A DNA stretch of 64,000 bases, taken from positions 62,001-126,000 of the forward strand of contig NZ_WUEY01000017.1 of the NCBI RefSeq assembly GCF_010668395.1, written 5' to 3'. This document shows, in pieces, positions 33,131 through 42,179 of the stretch. The stretch is from Martinezella lusitana (GTDB lineage Bacteria > Pseudomonadota > Alphaproteobacteria > Rhizobiales > Rhizobiaceae). The notes below the pieces were generated by a model. That model saw only the letters and a program-made list of their open reading frames with translations. It searched no databases and was not told where the DNA came from. The translations under genes were made by a program, and so were the position numbers. Position 1 is the stretch's first letter, and every line of letters starts with the position of its first letter.

Positions 33131-35263
33131 ATGACCCGTATCCCAAACTTCGCCACCATTCCCTGGGCCAGACCGCAAGCAACATCGCCAACGAGCGATG
33201 CAGCAGCCTGGGAGACCCCGGAAGGCATCAGCGTCAAGCGCAGCTACGATGAAAGCGACCTCAGCGGCCTGAACTTCCTCGATACCTATCCGGGTGCGGC
33301 GCCTTTCCTGCGCGGCCCCTACCCGACCATGTACGTCCAGCAGCCCTGGACCATCCGCCAGTATGCCGGCTTCTCCACGGCCGAGGAGTCCAACGCCTTC
33401 TACCGCCGCAATCTTGCGGCCGGGCAGAAGGGCCTTTCCGTTGCCTTCGATCTCGCCACCCACCGCGGCTATGACAGCGATCATCCGCGCGTCGCGGGCG
33501 ATGTCGGCATGGCGGGGGTGGCGATCGATTCCATTCTCGACATGCGCCAGCTTTTCGATGGCATCCCGCTCGACGAGATGAGCGTGTCGATGACCATGAA
33601 CGGCGCGGTGCTGCCGATCATGGCGCTCTATATCGTCGCGGCGGAGGAACAGGGCGTCTCCGAGGACAAGCTTTCCGGCACGATCCAGAACGACATTCTC
33701 AAGGAGTTCATGGTTCGCAACACCTATATCTATCCGCCGCAGCCCTCGATGCGGATCGTTTCGGACATTTTCAGCTATACCAGCCAGCGGATGCCGAAGT
33801 TCAACTCCATCTCGATCTCCGGCTACCACATGCAGGAGGCCGGCGCGACGGCGGACCTGGAGCTGGCCTATACGATCGCCGACGGCATAGAATATGCGCG
33901 GGCCGGCGTCGCCGCCGGGCTCGATATCGACAGCTTCGCGCCCCGCCTCTCCTTCTTCTGGGCCGTCGGCATGAACTTCTTCATGGAAGTCGCCAAGATG
34001 CGCGCGGGACGGCTGATCTGGGCCGCGCTGATGCAGAAGAACTTCGCGCCGAAGGACCAGAAATCCCTCGCGCTCCGGACGCACAGCCAGACCTCCGGCT
34101 GGTCGTTGACGGCGCAGGACCCGATGAACAACATCATCCGCACCATGGTCGAGGCGATGGCGGCGACGCAGGGGCACACCCAGTCGCTCCACACCAACTC
34201 CTTCGACGAAGCGCTGGCTCTGCCGACCGATCATTCCGCCCGTATTGCCCGCAACACGCAGATCCTGCTGCAGAAGGAATCGGGCACGACCGGCATCATC
34301 GACCCCTGGGGCGGTTCGGCCTATGTCGAGCGGCTGACCCATGATCTCGCAGCCCGCGCCCTTGCCCATATCGAGGAAGTCGAGGCGCTTGGCGGCATGG
34401 CGAAGGCGATCGAAAAAGGCATTCCGAAACTTCGGATCGAGGAAGCGGCCGCGCGCACGCAAGCGCGCATCGACAGCGGCCACCAGACCGTCGTCGGCAT
34501 CAATTTTTCCAAGCCGGAAAAGGATATCGAAGTCGATGTGCTGAAGGTCGATAATTCCGAGGTGCGCGCCCGGCAGCTCTCCAAACTTCAGCAGCTGAAA
34601 GGCACGCGCGAGACCGCAGCGGTGGAGAGCGCATTGGATGCGCTGACCGATGCCGCGCGAAACGGCACCGGCAACCTGCTCGATTTTGCGGTCAAGGCGG
34701 CGAGAGCCAGAGCCACCGTCGGCGAAATCTCGCTGGCGCTGGAAAAGGCCTATGGCCGTCATGTCGCCGAGATCAGGACCATTTCGGGCGTCTACCGCAA
34801 GGAAGTCGGCTCCGAGGATCCGGTCTTCAACGCGGCAGTGGCCAAGGTGGAGGAGTTCCGCAGGGCACGGGGCGAGAAGCCGCGCATCCTCATCGCCAAG
34901 ATGGGCCAGGACGGGCACGATCGCGGCCAGAAGGTCATCGCCACGGCCTTTGCCGATCTCGGTTTCGATGTCGTGGTCGGCGCCATGTTCCAGACCCCGG
35001 AGGAAGTGGCCGATGTCGCCGTGCGCGAGGGCGTGGATATCGTCGGCGCATCGTCGCTTGCCGCTGGCCATCTGACGCTGGTGCCGGAACTGAAGGCTGC
35101 GCTCGCGCGCCGCCATGCCGGCAAGGTGCTGATTGCCGTCGGCGGCGTCATTCCGCCCCAGGATTTCGCGGCACTGGAAGCAGCCGGCGCGGACGCGATC
35201 TTCCCGCCCGGAACCGTGATCGCGGAAGCGGCAACGGCGCTGATCGACAGGCTCATGGCCTAG
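33131..35263 (+). CDS. bhbA: Methylmalonyl-CoA mutase large subunit
   Basis: Catalytic subunit, 710 aa, adenosylcobalamin-dependent. The N-terminal TIM barrel carries RGPYPTMYVQQPWTIRQYAG, and the C-terminal cobalamin domain (about 580-705) holds the DGHDRG signature at 594-599 with the axial His 596, plus the downstream GG-type motif VGGVIPPQD. RBS GGAGG upstream. The rhizobial homologue is known as bhbA in Sinorhizobium meliloti. A strong hairpin follows the stop. No meaB-type chaperone or epimerase gene lies in this window. Confidence 0.96.
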   Translation: MTRIPNFATIPWARPQATSPTSDAAAWETPEGISVKRSYDESDLSGLNFLDTYPGAAPFLRGPYPTMYVQQPWTIRQYAGFSTAEESNAFYRRNLAAGQKGLSVAFDLATHRGYDSDHPRVAGDVGMAGVAIDSILDMRQLFDGIPLDEMSVSMTMNGAVLPIMALYIVAAEEQGVSEDKLSGTIQNDILKEFMVRNTYIYPPQPSMRIVSDIFSYTSQRMPKFNSISISGYHMQEAGATADLELAYTIADGIEYARAGVAAGLDIDSFAPRLSFFWAVGMNFFMEVAKMRAGRLIWAALMQKNFAPKDQKSLALRTHSQTSGWSLTAQDPMNNIIRTMVEAMAATQGHTQSLHTNSFDEALALPTDHSARIARNTQILLQKESGTTGIIDPWGGSAYVERLTHDLAARALAHIEEVEALGGMAKAIEKGIPKLRIEEAAARTQARIDSGHQTVVGINFSKPEKDIEVDVLKVDNSEVRARQLSKLQQLKGTRETAAVESALDALTDAARNGTGNLLDFAVKAARARATVGEISLALEKAYGRHVAEIRTISGVYRKEVGSEDPVFNAAVAKVEEFRRARGEKPRILIAKMGQDGHDRGQKVIATAFADLGFDVVVGAMFQTPEEVADVAVREGVDIVGASSLAAGHLTLVPELKAALARRHAGKVLIAVGGVIPPQDFAALEAAGADAIFPPGTVIAEAATALIDRLMA

Positions 35264-35267
35264 AACT

Positions 35268-35298
35268 GTTTAAAGCGGTTCCCGAAACCGCTTTAAAC
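35268..35298. terminator. Shared terminator of two convergent genes
   Basis: GTTTAAAGCGGTT-CCCGA-AACCGCTTTAAAC: perfect 13-bp arms, 4 bp after the mutase stop. The TAA stop of the convergent hydrolase gene (35293-35295) lies inside the right arm, so that gene ends within its own terminator. Confidence 0.85.
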
Positions 35299-36279
35299 GG
35301 CCACGCTCCTGAAGAACTCGATGCTTTGCTCAATTTCACCCGGCAGAGCCGAATTATGGCTGCCCGGCACCGTCGCCATTTCCATCTTCACGCCGGCGGC
35401 TGTCGCCCGTTTCGAGAGAAGCGCCAGGCGCGAATCGAAATGGGCTTCCTCGGTGCCATGAAACAATTTTACCGGGCTTTTGAAGCTGTGCGCGTAGCAG
35501 AGCGGCGAGCGCATCTGGAATTCGCGCGGGTTTCTGGTGTTGAAGCGGATATCCTGCGGATAGCGGCCGAAGAAGGCATAGGCATCCGGATTGCCCGATA
35601 TCGGCACGACCGCGCGGAACCGCTTCGTCGACATGGCGGCCAGCATGGCCAGCGTGCCGCCGATGCTGTGCCCGGCGAGGAACATGCGATGCGGATCGAC
35701 GCCCGGCAGGTGCCGCAGCCGGTTGGATGCAGCGAGCACATCGGCGACTTCATCGTAAAAGCCGGAGAAATTGCCCTTCTGGCCATTCTCGCCGCGCATG
35801 GATGGGATCATGACGACATAGCCCGCATCGATATAGGGCTTCATCAGCTGCCAATGCCCCTGGCCGATGGCGTTGCCGCCATGCAGGAAAAGCACCGCCG
35901 GCTTCGGCTTGGCCGAGCGCGTGTACCGGGAAACCCAGGCGACGAGCTCCAGTTCGCCACCGAGGCCGCTGCGATAGAAAAGCTGGTCGGCCGTCGATGG
36001 CGTGACCAAGGGTTCGTAGATGTCGGGAGCCGGCCCCTTGCTCAGCAGGTCGGTTCGAAACACATGGCGCTCGTTGGCATAGTCGCCCGCAAGCTGCGGC
36101 GGCGCATCCGCAGCCTTTTCATCGCTGCGGGCGATCTCACCCTTGCTCTCGCCGGGTTTGCTCCCGGCCGTGCTGTCATCGGCCGCCCTGACGATGCCGG
36201 GCGCAAAAAGCGAGACGGCGAGGCCGGCAAGAACGCCGCGGCGATTGGGACGAAATACGTTGTCGTCAGACATGGTCAT
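35293..36279 (-). CDS. Tat-exported alpha/beta hydrolase
   Basis: Alpha/beta hydrolase, 328 aa, expected in the periplasm. The N-terminus RPNRRGVLAGLAVSLFAPG is a Tat-type signal. The nucleophile elbow is GHSIGG, preceded by FLHGGNAIGQGH (oxyanion region) and followed by HGTEEAHFDSR and GSHNS, which can supply Asp and His. This resembles dienelactone hydrolase or S9-type peptidase relatives. ATG 36279 is preferred over 20 upstream codons without homology. Substrate unknown. Confidence 0.85.
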   Translation of the reverse strand: MTMSDDNVFRPNRRGVLAGLAVSLFAPGIVRAADDSTAGSKPGESKGEIARSDEKAADAPPQLAGDYANERHVFRTDLLSKGPAPDIYEPLVTPSTADQLFYRSGLGGELELVAWVSRYTRSAKPKPAVLFLHGGNAIGQGHWQLMKPYIDAGYVVMIPSMRGENGQKGNFSGFYDEVADVLAASNRLRHLPGVDPHRMFLAGHSIGGTLAMLAAMSTKRFRAVVPISGNPDAYAFFGRYPQDIRFNTRNPREFQMRSPLCYAHSFKSPVKLFHGTEEAHFDSRLALLSKRATAAGVKMEMATVPGSHNSALPGEIEQSIEFFRSVAV

Positions 36280-36368
36280 GGGCTCTGTCCAAATATCCCG
36301 GCGCGGCACAAATCTGCACGGGTCGAAAGGCAAGGCCAACTCACATTGTGGTGAGGAATCGCCTTGTG

Positions 36369-38006
36369 CTATTCATCGACAGCGGGAGCCTTTGCGTCAA
36401 TCAGTGCAATCAAACTTTCCAGCCGATTCGCCTCATAAGGCGGCTTATCCAGCCGCAGCCGTGCAATGCGCGGAAAACGCATTGCGACGCCCGATTTGTG
36501 GCGCGTGGAACGGTTGATCCCTTCAAAGGCCACTTCAAGCACGAAGCCGAAATCGCGATCGGCGCGTACGGCCCGCACCGGGCCGAAGCGATCGACCGTG
36601 TTGTTGCGCACGAACTTGTCGAGCACTTCCAGCTCCGCGTCGGTGAAGCCGAAATAGGCCTTGCCGACAGGCACGAGCTGCTCGCCTTCCGGCGTCGTCG
36701 CCCAGACGCCGAAGGTGAAATCGGAATAGTAGCTGGAGCGCTTGCCGTGGCCGCGCTGCGCGTACATCAGCACGGCATCGACATTATACGGATCCCGTTT
36801 CCACTTGAACCAAGGACCTTTGGCGCGGCCGGCAAGGTAGGCGCTGTCCCGGCGCTTTATCATCACGCCTTCGATCACCGGATCCGGCGGCGCGGTGCGC
36901 AGCCGGTCCAGCTCCTCCCAGGAGGAGAAATCGACGAGCGGCGAGAGATCGAAGCGGTCGTGCGGCGCGGCTTCGACAATCTCCGTCAGCCGTTCGCGCC
37001 GATCGAGGAAGCCGCGGGCGCGCACGTCCTCCGCCCCATCGAACAGGAGATCGTAAGCGCGAATGAAAGCCGGAAATTCGTCCAGCATCTTTGAGGTGAC
37101 GGTCTTGCGGTTGAGACGTTGCTGCAGATCGGAAAAGCTGCGCGTCGGGCTGTTGGAACGCACGGTGCCACCGACCAGCAACTCGCCATCCATGACGCCC
37201 TCGAAATTTATCGCATCCACGATATCGGGGAAAGCTCCGGAGATATCGTCGCCGGAGCGCGAATAGAGCTTGCTCGTGTCGCCCGCGCGCGAAAGCTGGA
37301 CGCGAATGCCATCCCATTTCCACTCGGCGGCGAAATCGCTGGGGTCGAGCCCGTCGAGATCGCCCGGCTCGACCGGATTGGCGAGCATGACGGAATGGAA
37401 GATCGCCGGTGTCGCCAGTATCGGCCGCTCGTCCTTGCCCTCAAGCCAGCGAAACAGGCTCTCATAGGGCGGCTGCAACCCATGCCACAGCGTTTCGATT
37501 TCGGTCACGTCCTTGCCGCCAAGCTCGGCCAGCGCCTGTTTGGCGAGGCGGGCCGAGACGCCGATGCGCAACGCGCCGGTCGCAAGCTTCAGGAAGGCGA
37601 AACGTCCCGACGTATCCAGCCGGTCGAGCAGATCGCGGACGAAGCTGCGCACCTCGGTGCGCCCCAGCGCGTTCATGCGGCGCACGACGTCGCCGAGCTT
37701 CGGCTGCTCGCCGACAGGGCGCTCGATATCGCTCTCCTTGTCCCAGACAAGCGAGATCGTCTCCGCGAGGTCGCCGACATAATCGTAGGAATAGCGGAAC
37801 AGCACCTCGTCCATGCGCTCGAGAACGAGCTCGCGCAGCATGGCGGGCTTGACGTTGCGCACCTCGAGCGTGCCGGCGATGGCGGCCAGGCCATAGCCTC
37901 GGTCGGGGTCGGGCGTGTCGCGGAAATAGTCGGTCAGCAGCTTCAGCTTGCCGTTGCGGCTCGGCGTCAGCACCAGGCGGTCGAGAAGGTCGGCAAAGGC
38001 TTTCAT
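36369..38006 (-). CDS. ATP-dependent DNA ligase, damage-response type
   Basis: Seals nicked DNA with ATP, 545 aa. An N-terminal ligase domain (about 1-190) precedes the nucleotidyltransferase domain, with the adenylated Lys 230 in EWKWDGIR and later IEGVMIKRRDSAYLAGR and WFKWKRDP. The C-terminal OB fold ends the protein. It starts one base within the stop codon of the exonuclease gene (TGATG), so they are coupled. This pair corresponds to the Lig and Exo members of the Lhr-MPE-Exo-Lig cluster known in Pseudomonas and other proteobacteria. Confidence 0.92.
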   Translation of the reverse strand: MKAFADLLDRLVLTPSRNGKLKLLTDYFRDTPDPDRGYGLAAIAGTLEVRNVKPAMLRELVLERMDEVLFRYSYDYVGDLAETISLVWDKESDIERPVGEQPKLGDVVRRMNALGRTEVRSFVRDLLDRLDTSGRFAFLKLATGALRIGVSARLAKQALAELGGKDVTEIETLWHGLQPPYESLFRWLEGKDERPILATPAIFHSVMLANPVEPGDLDGLDPSDFAAEWKWDGIRVQLSRAGDTSKLYSRSGDDISGAFPDIVDAINFEGVMDGELLVGGTVRSNSPTRSFSDLQQRLNRKTVTSKMLDEFPAFIRAYDLLFDGAEDVRARGFLDRRERLTEIVEAAPHDRFDLSPLVDFSSWEELDRLRTAPPDPVIEGVMIKRRDSAYLAGRAKGPWFKWKRDPYNVDAVLMYAQRGHGKRSSYYSDFTFGVWATTPEGEQLVPVGKAYFGFTDAELEVLDKFVRNNTVDRFGPVRAVRADRDFGFVLEVAFEGINRSTRHKSGVAMRFPRIARLRLDKPPYEANRLESLIALIDAKAPAVDE

Positions 38007-39016
38007 CAATCGCCCTCGTCTTCGTAGCCGATGAGATGAAGCGGCTTGGCGGCGATGCCCTGCAGCTCGCACCAGCGCACCAGCGCCTCCTCGCGGCCGT
38101 GCGTGACCCAGACCTCGCCCGGCTTCAGATCGGAGATCGTCTCGGTCAGCTCCGGCCAGTCGCAATGGTCCGATATGACCAGCGGCAGCTCGACGCCAAG
38201 CTGCTTGGCGCGCTGGCGCACCATCATCCAGCCGGAAGCAAAGGCCGGCAGCGGCTCATGAAACCGTCTTGCCCAGCGGTCCTGAAACGCGGAGGGCGGG
38301 CCGACGACGACAGCGCCCTGAAAGATGGTTTGATCCTTGCTCTCGATGGTGGCCGGCCGCAGCTCGCCAAGCGCGATGCCTTGACTGACATAGTAGTCGC
38401 ACAGCGTTTCCAGCGCGCCGTGAATATAGATCGGCCGGTCGTAGCCGGCATCGCGCAGCAGCCGGATGACGCGCTGCGCCTTGCCGAGCGCGTAGGCGCC
38501 GATCAGGTGCGTTCGCTCGGGAAACTGGCGAAGCGAGGCCAGGAGCTTGCGCGTCTCGGCCATGGGATCGGGATGATGGAACACCGGCAGGCCGAACGTG
38601 GCCTCGGTGATGAAAACATCGCAGGGCACCGGCACATAGGCCGCGCAGGTCGGGTCCGGCCGGCGCTTGTAATCGCCGGAAACGACGATGCGCAGGCCAT
38701 CCTTCTCCACCGCGATCTGCGCCGAGCCAAGGACATGGCCGGCGGGGTGGAACTGCACCTTGACACCGTTGATCGTCACCGGCTCGCCAAAGGCAACCGC
38801 CTGTTCGGAGCCTGCAAAGCCATCGCCATAACGGATACGCATGATGTCGAGCGTCTGGCGCGTGGCGAGCACATGGGCATGGCCGGAGCGGGCGTGGTCT
38901 GAATGGCCATGCGTGACCAACGCCCGCTCGACCGGCTGCACGGGGTCGATATAAAAGCCACCGATCGGGCAAAACAGTCCCTCAGGCGCTGGATAAAGCA
39001 GTTGGTCCGGTCTCAT
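38006..39016 (-). CDS. Ligase-associated MBL-fold DNA exonuclease
   Basis: Metallo-beta-lactamase/beta-CASP nuclease, 336 aa. The metal motif is HGHSDH with His 36, His 38, Asp 40 and His 41, and further ligands lie in HPAGHVLGSAQI and SGDYKRRPDP. Its tight coupling to the ligase gene marks it as the Exo partner of that cluster. The other usual partners, an Lhr-type helicase and a phosphoesterase (PdeM), are not adjacent: the next gene is a nitrilase-family hydrolase. They may lie elsewhere. Confidence 0.92.
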   Translation of the reverse strand: MRPDQLLYPAPEGLFCPIGGFYIDPVQPVERALVTHGHSDHARSGHAHVLATRQTLDIMRIRYGDGFAGSEQAVAFGEPVTINGVKVQFHPAGHVLGSAQIAVEKDGLRIVVSGDYKRRPDPTCAAYVPVPCDVFITEATFGLPVFHHPDPMAETRKLLASLRQFPERTHLIGAYALGKAQRVIRLLRDAGYDRPIYIHGALETLCDYYVSQGIALGELRPATIESKDQTIFQGAVVVGPPSAFQDRWARRFHEPLPAFASGWMMVRQRAKQLGVELPLVISDHCDWPELTETISDLKPGEVWVTHGREEALVRWCELQGIAAKPLHLIGYEDEGD

Positions 39017-39045
39017 GACTCATGAGGATAGCGCGATTTGCACGA

Positions 39046-39816
39046 TTAGGTAGCGATGACAGCAGCTTTTTGATCGAATCCGCGCTCGGGCTGCCGATCA
39101 GGGAGGTCGAAGACGAGGACATCCTCGCTATGCGGCTTCGCCTTGGCGACGACAACGCCGTTGGGATCGACAATGGCGCTGCTGCCATAGCTGAACCAGC
39201 CGTCGTCGTTGCTGCCGACGACATCCGCAGCCATGACCCAGCATCCCGTATGCCCGGCACATATCTGCAGGCCCGATATGCCCGGCCGATGCCACTTTTC
39301 CGCCTTGTGGGGCCGGAGCATCAGGTTGATGGGGTTGCAGATGAGGCCGGCTCCCTTGCGAGCCAGGCGACGCGCCGTGTAGGGATATCTGAGATCGCCG
39401 CAGATATTGATGCCGAAGCGCCACCGGCCCTCCTCCCAGACGGGAAAATCCTTCCCCGGCGTACAGCCGCTTTCCAGCGGGTGGGCCTTGGCATAGGCCC
39501 CGATCACGCGGCCTGCCTTGGCGACGATGGCGCTGTTGTAGAGCGCGGCGCCCCTGCGCTCGAACAGGCCGACGATGACGGTCGTTCTTCCCGCCGCGAA
39601 GCGAGCGACAAGGGCATTCAAGCCGGGATCGTCGAGGGAAAGCGCGCGGCGCCTGGCGATGGCCTCGTTATAGCTGTGCCCCTGCAGATAGCATTCCGGA
39701 AAAAGGGCAAGATCGATGCCTTGTGCTTCAGCCCAGGCAAGATCGCGCGCCAAAACCTCGGCCGCCTGTTCGGCGGCGTCGAAAAGTGCCAGACGTTGAA
39801 AGGCTGCGATCCGCAT
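39046..39816 (-). CDS. Carbon-nitrogen (nitrilase-family) hydrolase
   Basis: Nitrilase superfamily hydrolase, 256 aa, with the catalytic triad Glu 41 (FPECYLQG), Lys 110 (AYAKAHPLE) and Cys 139 (NICGDLRYP). Family members cleave amides or nitriles. It lies 30 bp upstream of the exonuclease gene on the same strand and could share its transcript. ATG 39816 is chosen as the family-like start MRIAAFQR, though its ribosome binding site is weak. Substrate unknown. Confidence 0.88.
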   Translation of the reverse strand: MRIAAFQRLALFDAAEQAAEVLARDLAWAEAQGIDLALFPECYLQGHSYNEAIARRRALSLDDPGLNALVARFAAGRTTVIVGLFERRGAALYNSAIVAKAGRVIGAYAKAHPLESGCTPGKDFPVWEEGRWRFGINICGDLRYPYTARRLARKGAGLICNPINLMLRPHKAEKWHRPGISGLQICAGHTGCWVMAADVVGSNDDGWFSYGSSAIVDPNGVVVAKAKPHSEDVLVFDLPDRQPERGFDQKAAVIAT

Positions 39817-40023
39817 GTGGCAGCGGTAACACGCGTGGCGAGTCGCCCCTAGAGTGAACCTACAGGGCGGACGACGTCGCATGTGCCGGATTGGTCAATG
39901 AAATGCAAAGAGCCTGGTTCTGGTGGCCGGCCGCAGCGGGTAAACGGCAACCTCCTGTACCAAAGCGGGACAGATCGGCGTGGCACGATTTCTGCTTGGC
40001 GGGTGATGTTCCAGGAGTTCGCA

Positions 40024-41394
40024 ATGATTCAACGCCGCGCCTTCATCGCTTCCATCGCCGCCTCGGCTGCGGCCGGCCTGCTTGCGCCGCGCGTTTTTGC
40101 AGCACCGCTCGCCAAGATGACCGGTGTCGAGCTGCGGGGGCCGATCGACGCCATTGCGCTGAAGACGACGCCGGGCGCGAGCGACTTCAAGAGCGGCAAG
40201 CTGCAGGCGATGATCGACAATGCGGCGCGCACCAATATTCCGCTCTTCCTACCGCCCGGCACCTACAACATTTCCAATCTGACGCTGCCCGACAATACGC
40301 GCATTACCGGCGTTCCCGGTGCCTCGCGGCTCGTCTACAGCGGTGACGGCCATCTGATGAATGCCGACAAGGCCCGGCGCATCGAGCTTTCCGGCCTCGT
40401 GCTCGACGGCGGTAATCGCTGGCTCGCCGACTATGCCGGCGGCCTGCTGCAATTCACCGGCGTCGACGAGGTGCTGATCGACAATTGCGAAATCGCCGGC
40501 AGCCGCAAGCATGCGCTGCAGCTTGAGCGCTGCGGCGGCCGGATCGAGCGCAGCCGCATCTCGGGTGCTGCGGAAGCCGGCATCTATTCCGTCCAGTCAA
40601 CCGGATTGGCGGTGAGCAGCAACCGCGTCGAGGATTGCGGCAATGGCGGCATCCTCATCCACCGCTGGGACAAGGCCGAGGATGGCAGCAGCGTCATCAA
40701 CAACCGCATTGCCCGCATCGGCGCCAATGACGGCGGCACCGGCCAGAACGGCAACGGCATCAACGTCTTCCGCGCCGATGGCGTCACGGTCTCGGGCAAT
40801 CATGTTGCCGATTGCGCCTTCACCGCCATCCGCGCCAACTCGGCATCGAACGTGCAGATCTCGAACAATCAATGCCTGCGTTCCGGCGAAACCGCGATCT
40901 ACTGCGAATTCGAGTTCGTCGGCGCGACGATCAGCAACAATCTGGTCGACGGCGCTGCCAATGGCATCGCCGTCACCAATTTCGACAAGGGCGGAAGGCT
41001 CGCCTCGGTGACGGGGAACGTCATCCGCAACCTGTCGCTGACAGCGCCTTATGCGCAGGACGGCGGCTTTGGCATCGGCATCTCGGCGGAAGCCGATACA
41101 CTGATTGCCGACAATGTCATCGAGAACGCGCCGCTCTGGGGGCTAAGGCTCGGCTGGGGCCAGTATCTCCGCAACGTCGTCGCAACCGGCAATATCGTCA
41201 GGCACGCCGGCATCGGCTGCGTCGTTTCGGTGGCGGACGGCGCCGGCTCGGCCGTGATTGCCGGCAACCTCTTTCAGGAGATGGAGCAAGGCGCGATCAT
41301 GGGCTTTCGCTGGGACAAGCCCGCCTCCGGCGAATTGGTCAAAGGGAACACGCAGTTCCCGCAATTGACCATCGAAAACAACAGGCTCGTTTAG
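40024..41394 (+). CDS. Tat-exported beta-helix repeat protein (TIGR03808-type)
   Basis: Secreted protein of 456 aa. The signal is Tat-like (IQRRAFIASIAAS, with AFAA cleavage near residue 25). The rest is a right-handed parallel beta-helix with many short repeats of the form I-x-N-N-x-I-x-x (ISNNQCLRS, ISNNLVDGA, VTGNVIRNL, IADNVIENA). The pattern matches the rhizobial TIGR03808 family of unknown role; pectate-lyase-like folds are relatives. AGGAG lies upstream of ATG 40024. Its stop overlaps the stop of the convergent hydratase gene by 4 bp. Confidence 0.87.
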   Translation: MIQRRAFIASIAASAAAGLLAPRVFAAPLAKMTGVELRGPIDAIALKTTPGASDFKSGKLQAMIDNAARTNIPLFLPPGTYNISNLTLPDNTRITGVPGASRLVYSGDGHLMNADKARRIELSGLVLDGGNRWLADYAGGLLQFTGVDEVLIDNCEIAGSRKHALQLERCGGRIERSRISGAAEAGIYSVQSTGLAVSSNRVEDCGNGGILIHRWDKAEDGSSVINNRIARIGANDGGTGQNGNGINVFRADGVTVSGNHVADCAFTAIRANSASNVQISNNQCLRSGETAIYCEFEFVGATISNNLVDGAANGIAVTNFDKGGRLASVTGNVIRNLSLTAPYAQDGGFGIGISAEADTLIADNVIENAPLWGLRLGWGQYLRNVVATGNIVRHAGIGCVVSVADGAGSAVIAGNLFQEMEQGAIMGFRWDKPASGELVKGNTQFPQLTIENNRLV

Positions 41395-42179
41395 GCCAAT
41401 CGCCAGTTCGGCTGCCGCTTTTCGAAGAAGGCGGTGACGCCCTCCCTCGCCTCTTCGGTCTCCCACGCATCCGCCAATTGCTCGACGACATGATCTATCA
41501 TGTCGTCGGTGATCGGCCTGCCGACAGAGCGCGCCAAGGCCTTGGCGCGAGCCGCGGCCTGCGGAGAGGCCGCCATGAAATGGCGAACCTCGGCCTCTAC
41601 GGCTTCATCCAATGCGTCCTCTGCAACGACCCGCGACAGGAGACCGGCGGCATGCGCCTGCCAGGCATCGATGATCTTGCCGGAGAGAAACAGCGGGCGG
41701 GCGTTCGTCTCACCGATGCGGGCGACGACATAGGGGCTGATGGTGGCCGGGATGATGCCGAGACGCACCTCCGTCAGGCCGAAACGGGCCGTCGATGCCG
41801 ATATCACCATGTCGCAGACGCTGAGGATGCCGATGCCGCCGCCGAAGGCATTGCCATGGACGCGGGCGACCAGCGGCTTCGGCAGCTCGTTCAGCGCCTT
41901 GAACAGCATGGCAAGCCGGCGTGCCTCGGCCATGCGTCCGGCACGCGTGGCGTCGAACTGCGCGCGCATCCAGCCGAGATCGCCGCCGGCGCAAAAACTG
42001 GGCCCCTCGCCGGTCAGCACGACGACCCGAACCGTCTTGTCATGAGCGAGATCGTGCGTTGCCGCCGTCAAGTCATCGATCATCCCGGCCGACAAAGCAT
42101 TATGCTTTTCGGAGCGCGCCAGCGTGAGGTGGGCAACACCGCGTTCATCGGTGGCGACACGGATCGTTTGCGATATCAT
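41391..42179 (-). CDS. liuC: Methylglutaconyl-CoA hydratase (enoyl-CoA hydratase family)
   Basis: Crotonase-fold hydratase, 262 aa, predicted to convert 3-methylglutaconyl-CoA to HMG-CoA in leucine breakdown. The oxyanion-hole strands are EGPSFCAGGDLGWM and NAFGGGIGILSVCD; GLTEVRLGIIPATISPYVV is typical of this group. The start overlaps the HMG-CoA lyase stop by 4 bp (ATGA). Its substrate is inferred from the operon rather than from sequence alone. A long upstream open frame lies in the antisense of the lyase region and was ignored. Confidence 0.9.
   Translation of the reverse strand: MISQTIRVATDERGVAHLTLARSEKHNALSAGMIDDLTAATHDLAHDKTVRVVVLTGEGPSFCAGGDLGWMRAQFDATRAGRMAEARRLAMLFKALNELPKPLVARVHGNAFGGGIGILSVCDMVISASTARFGLTEVRLGIIPATISPYVVARIGETNARPLFLSGKIIDAWQAHAAGLLSRVVAEDALDEAVEAEVRHFMAASPQAAARAKALARSVGRPITDDMIDHVVEQLADAWETEEAREGVTAFFEKRQPNWRLA

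Noticed and set aside
33128..35116. 662-codon open frame opposite the methylmalonyl-CoA mutase large subunit
   Set aside because: Antisense shadow with low-complexity composition; the sense protein carries DGHDRG and other family motifs.
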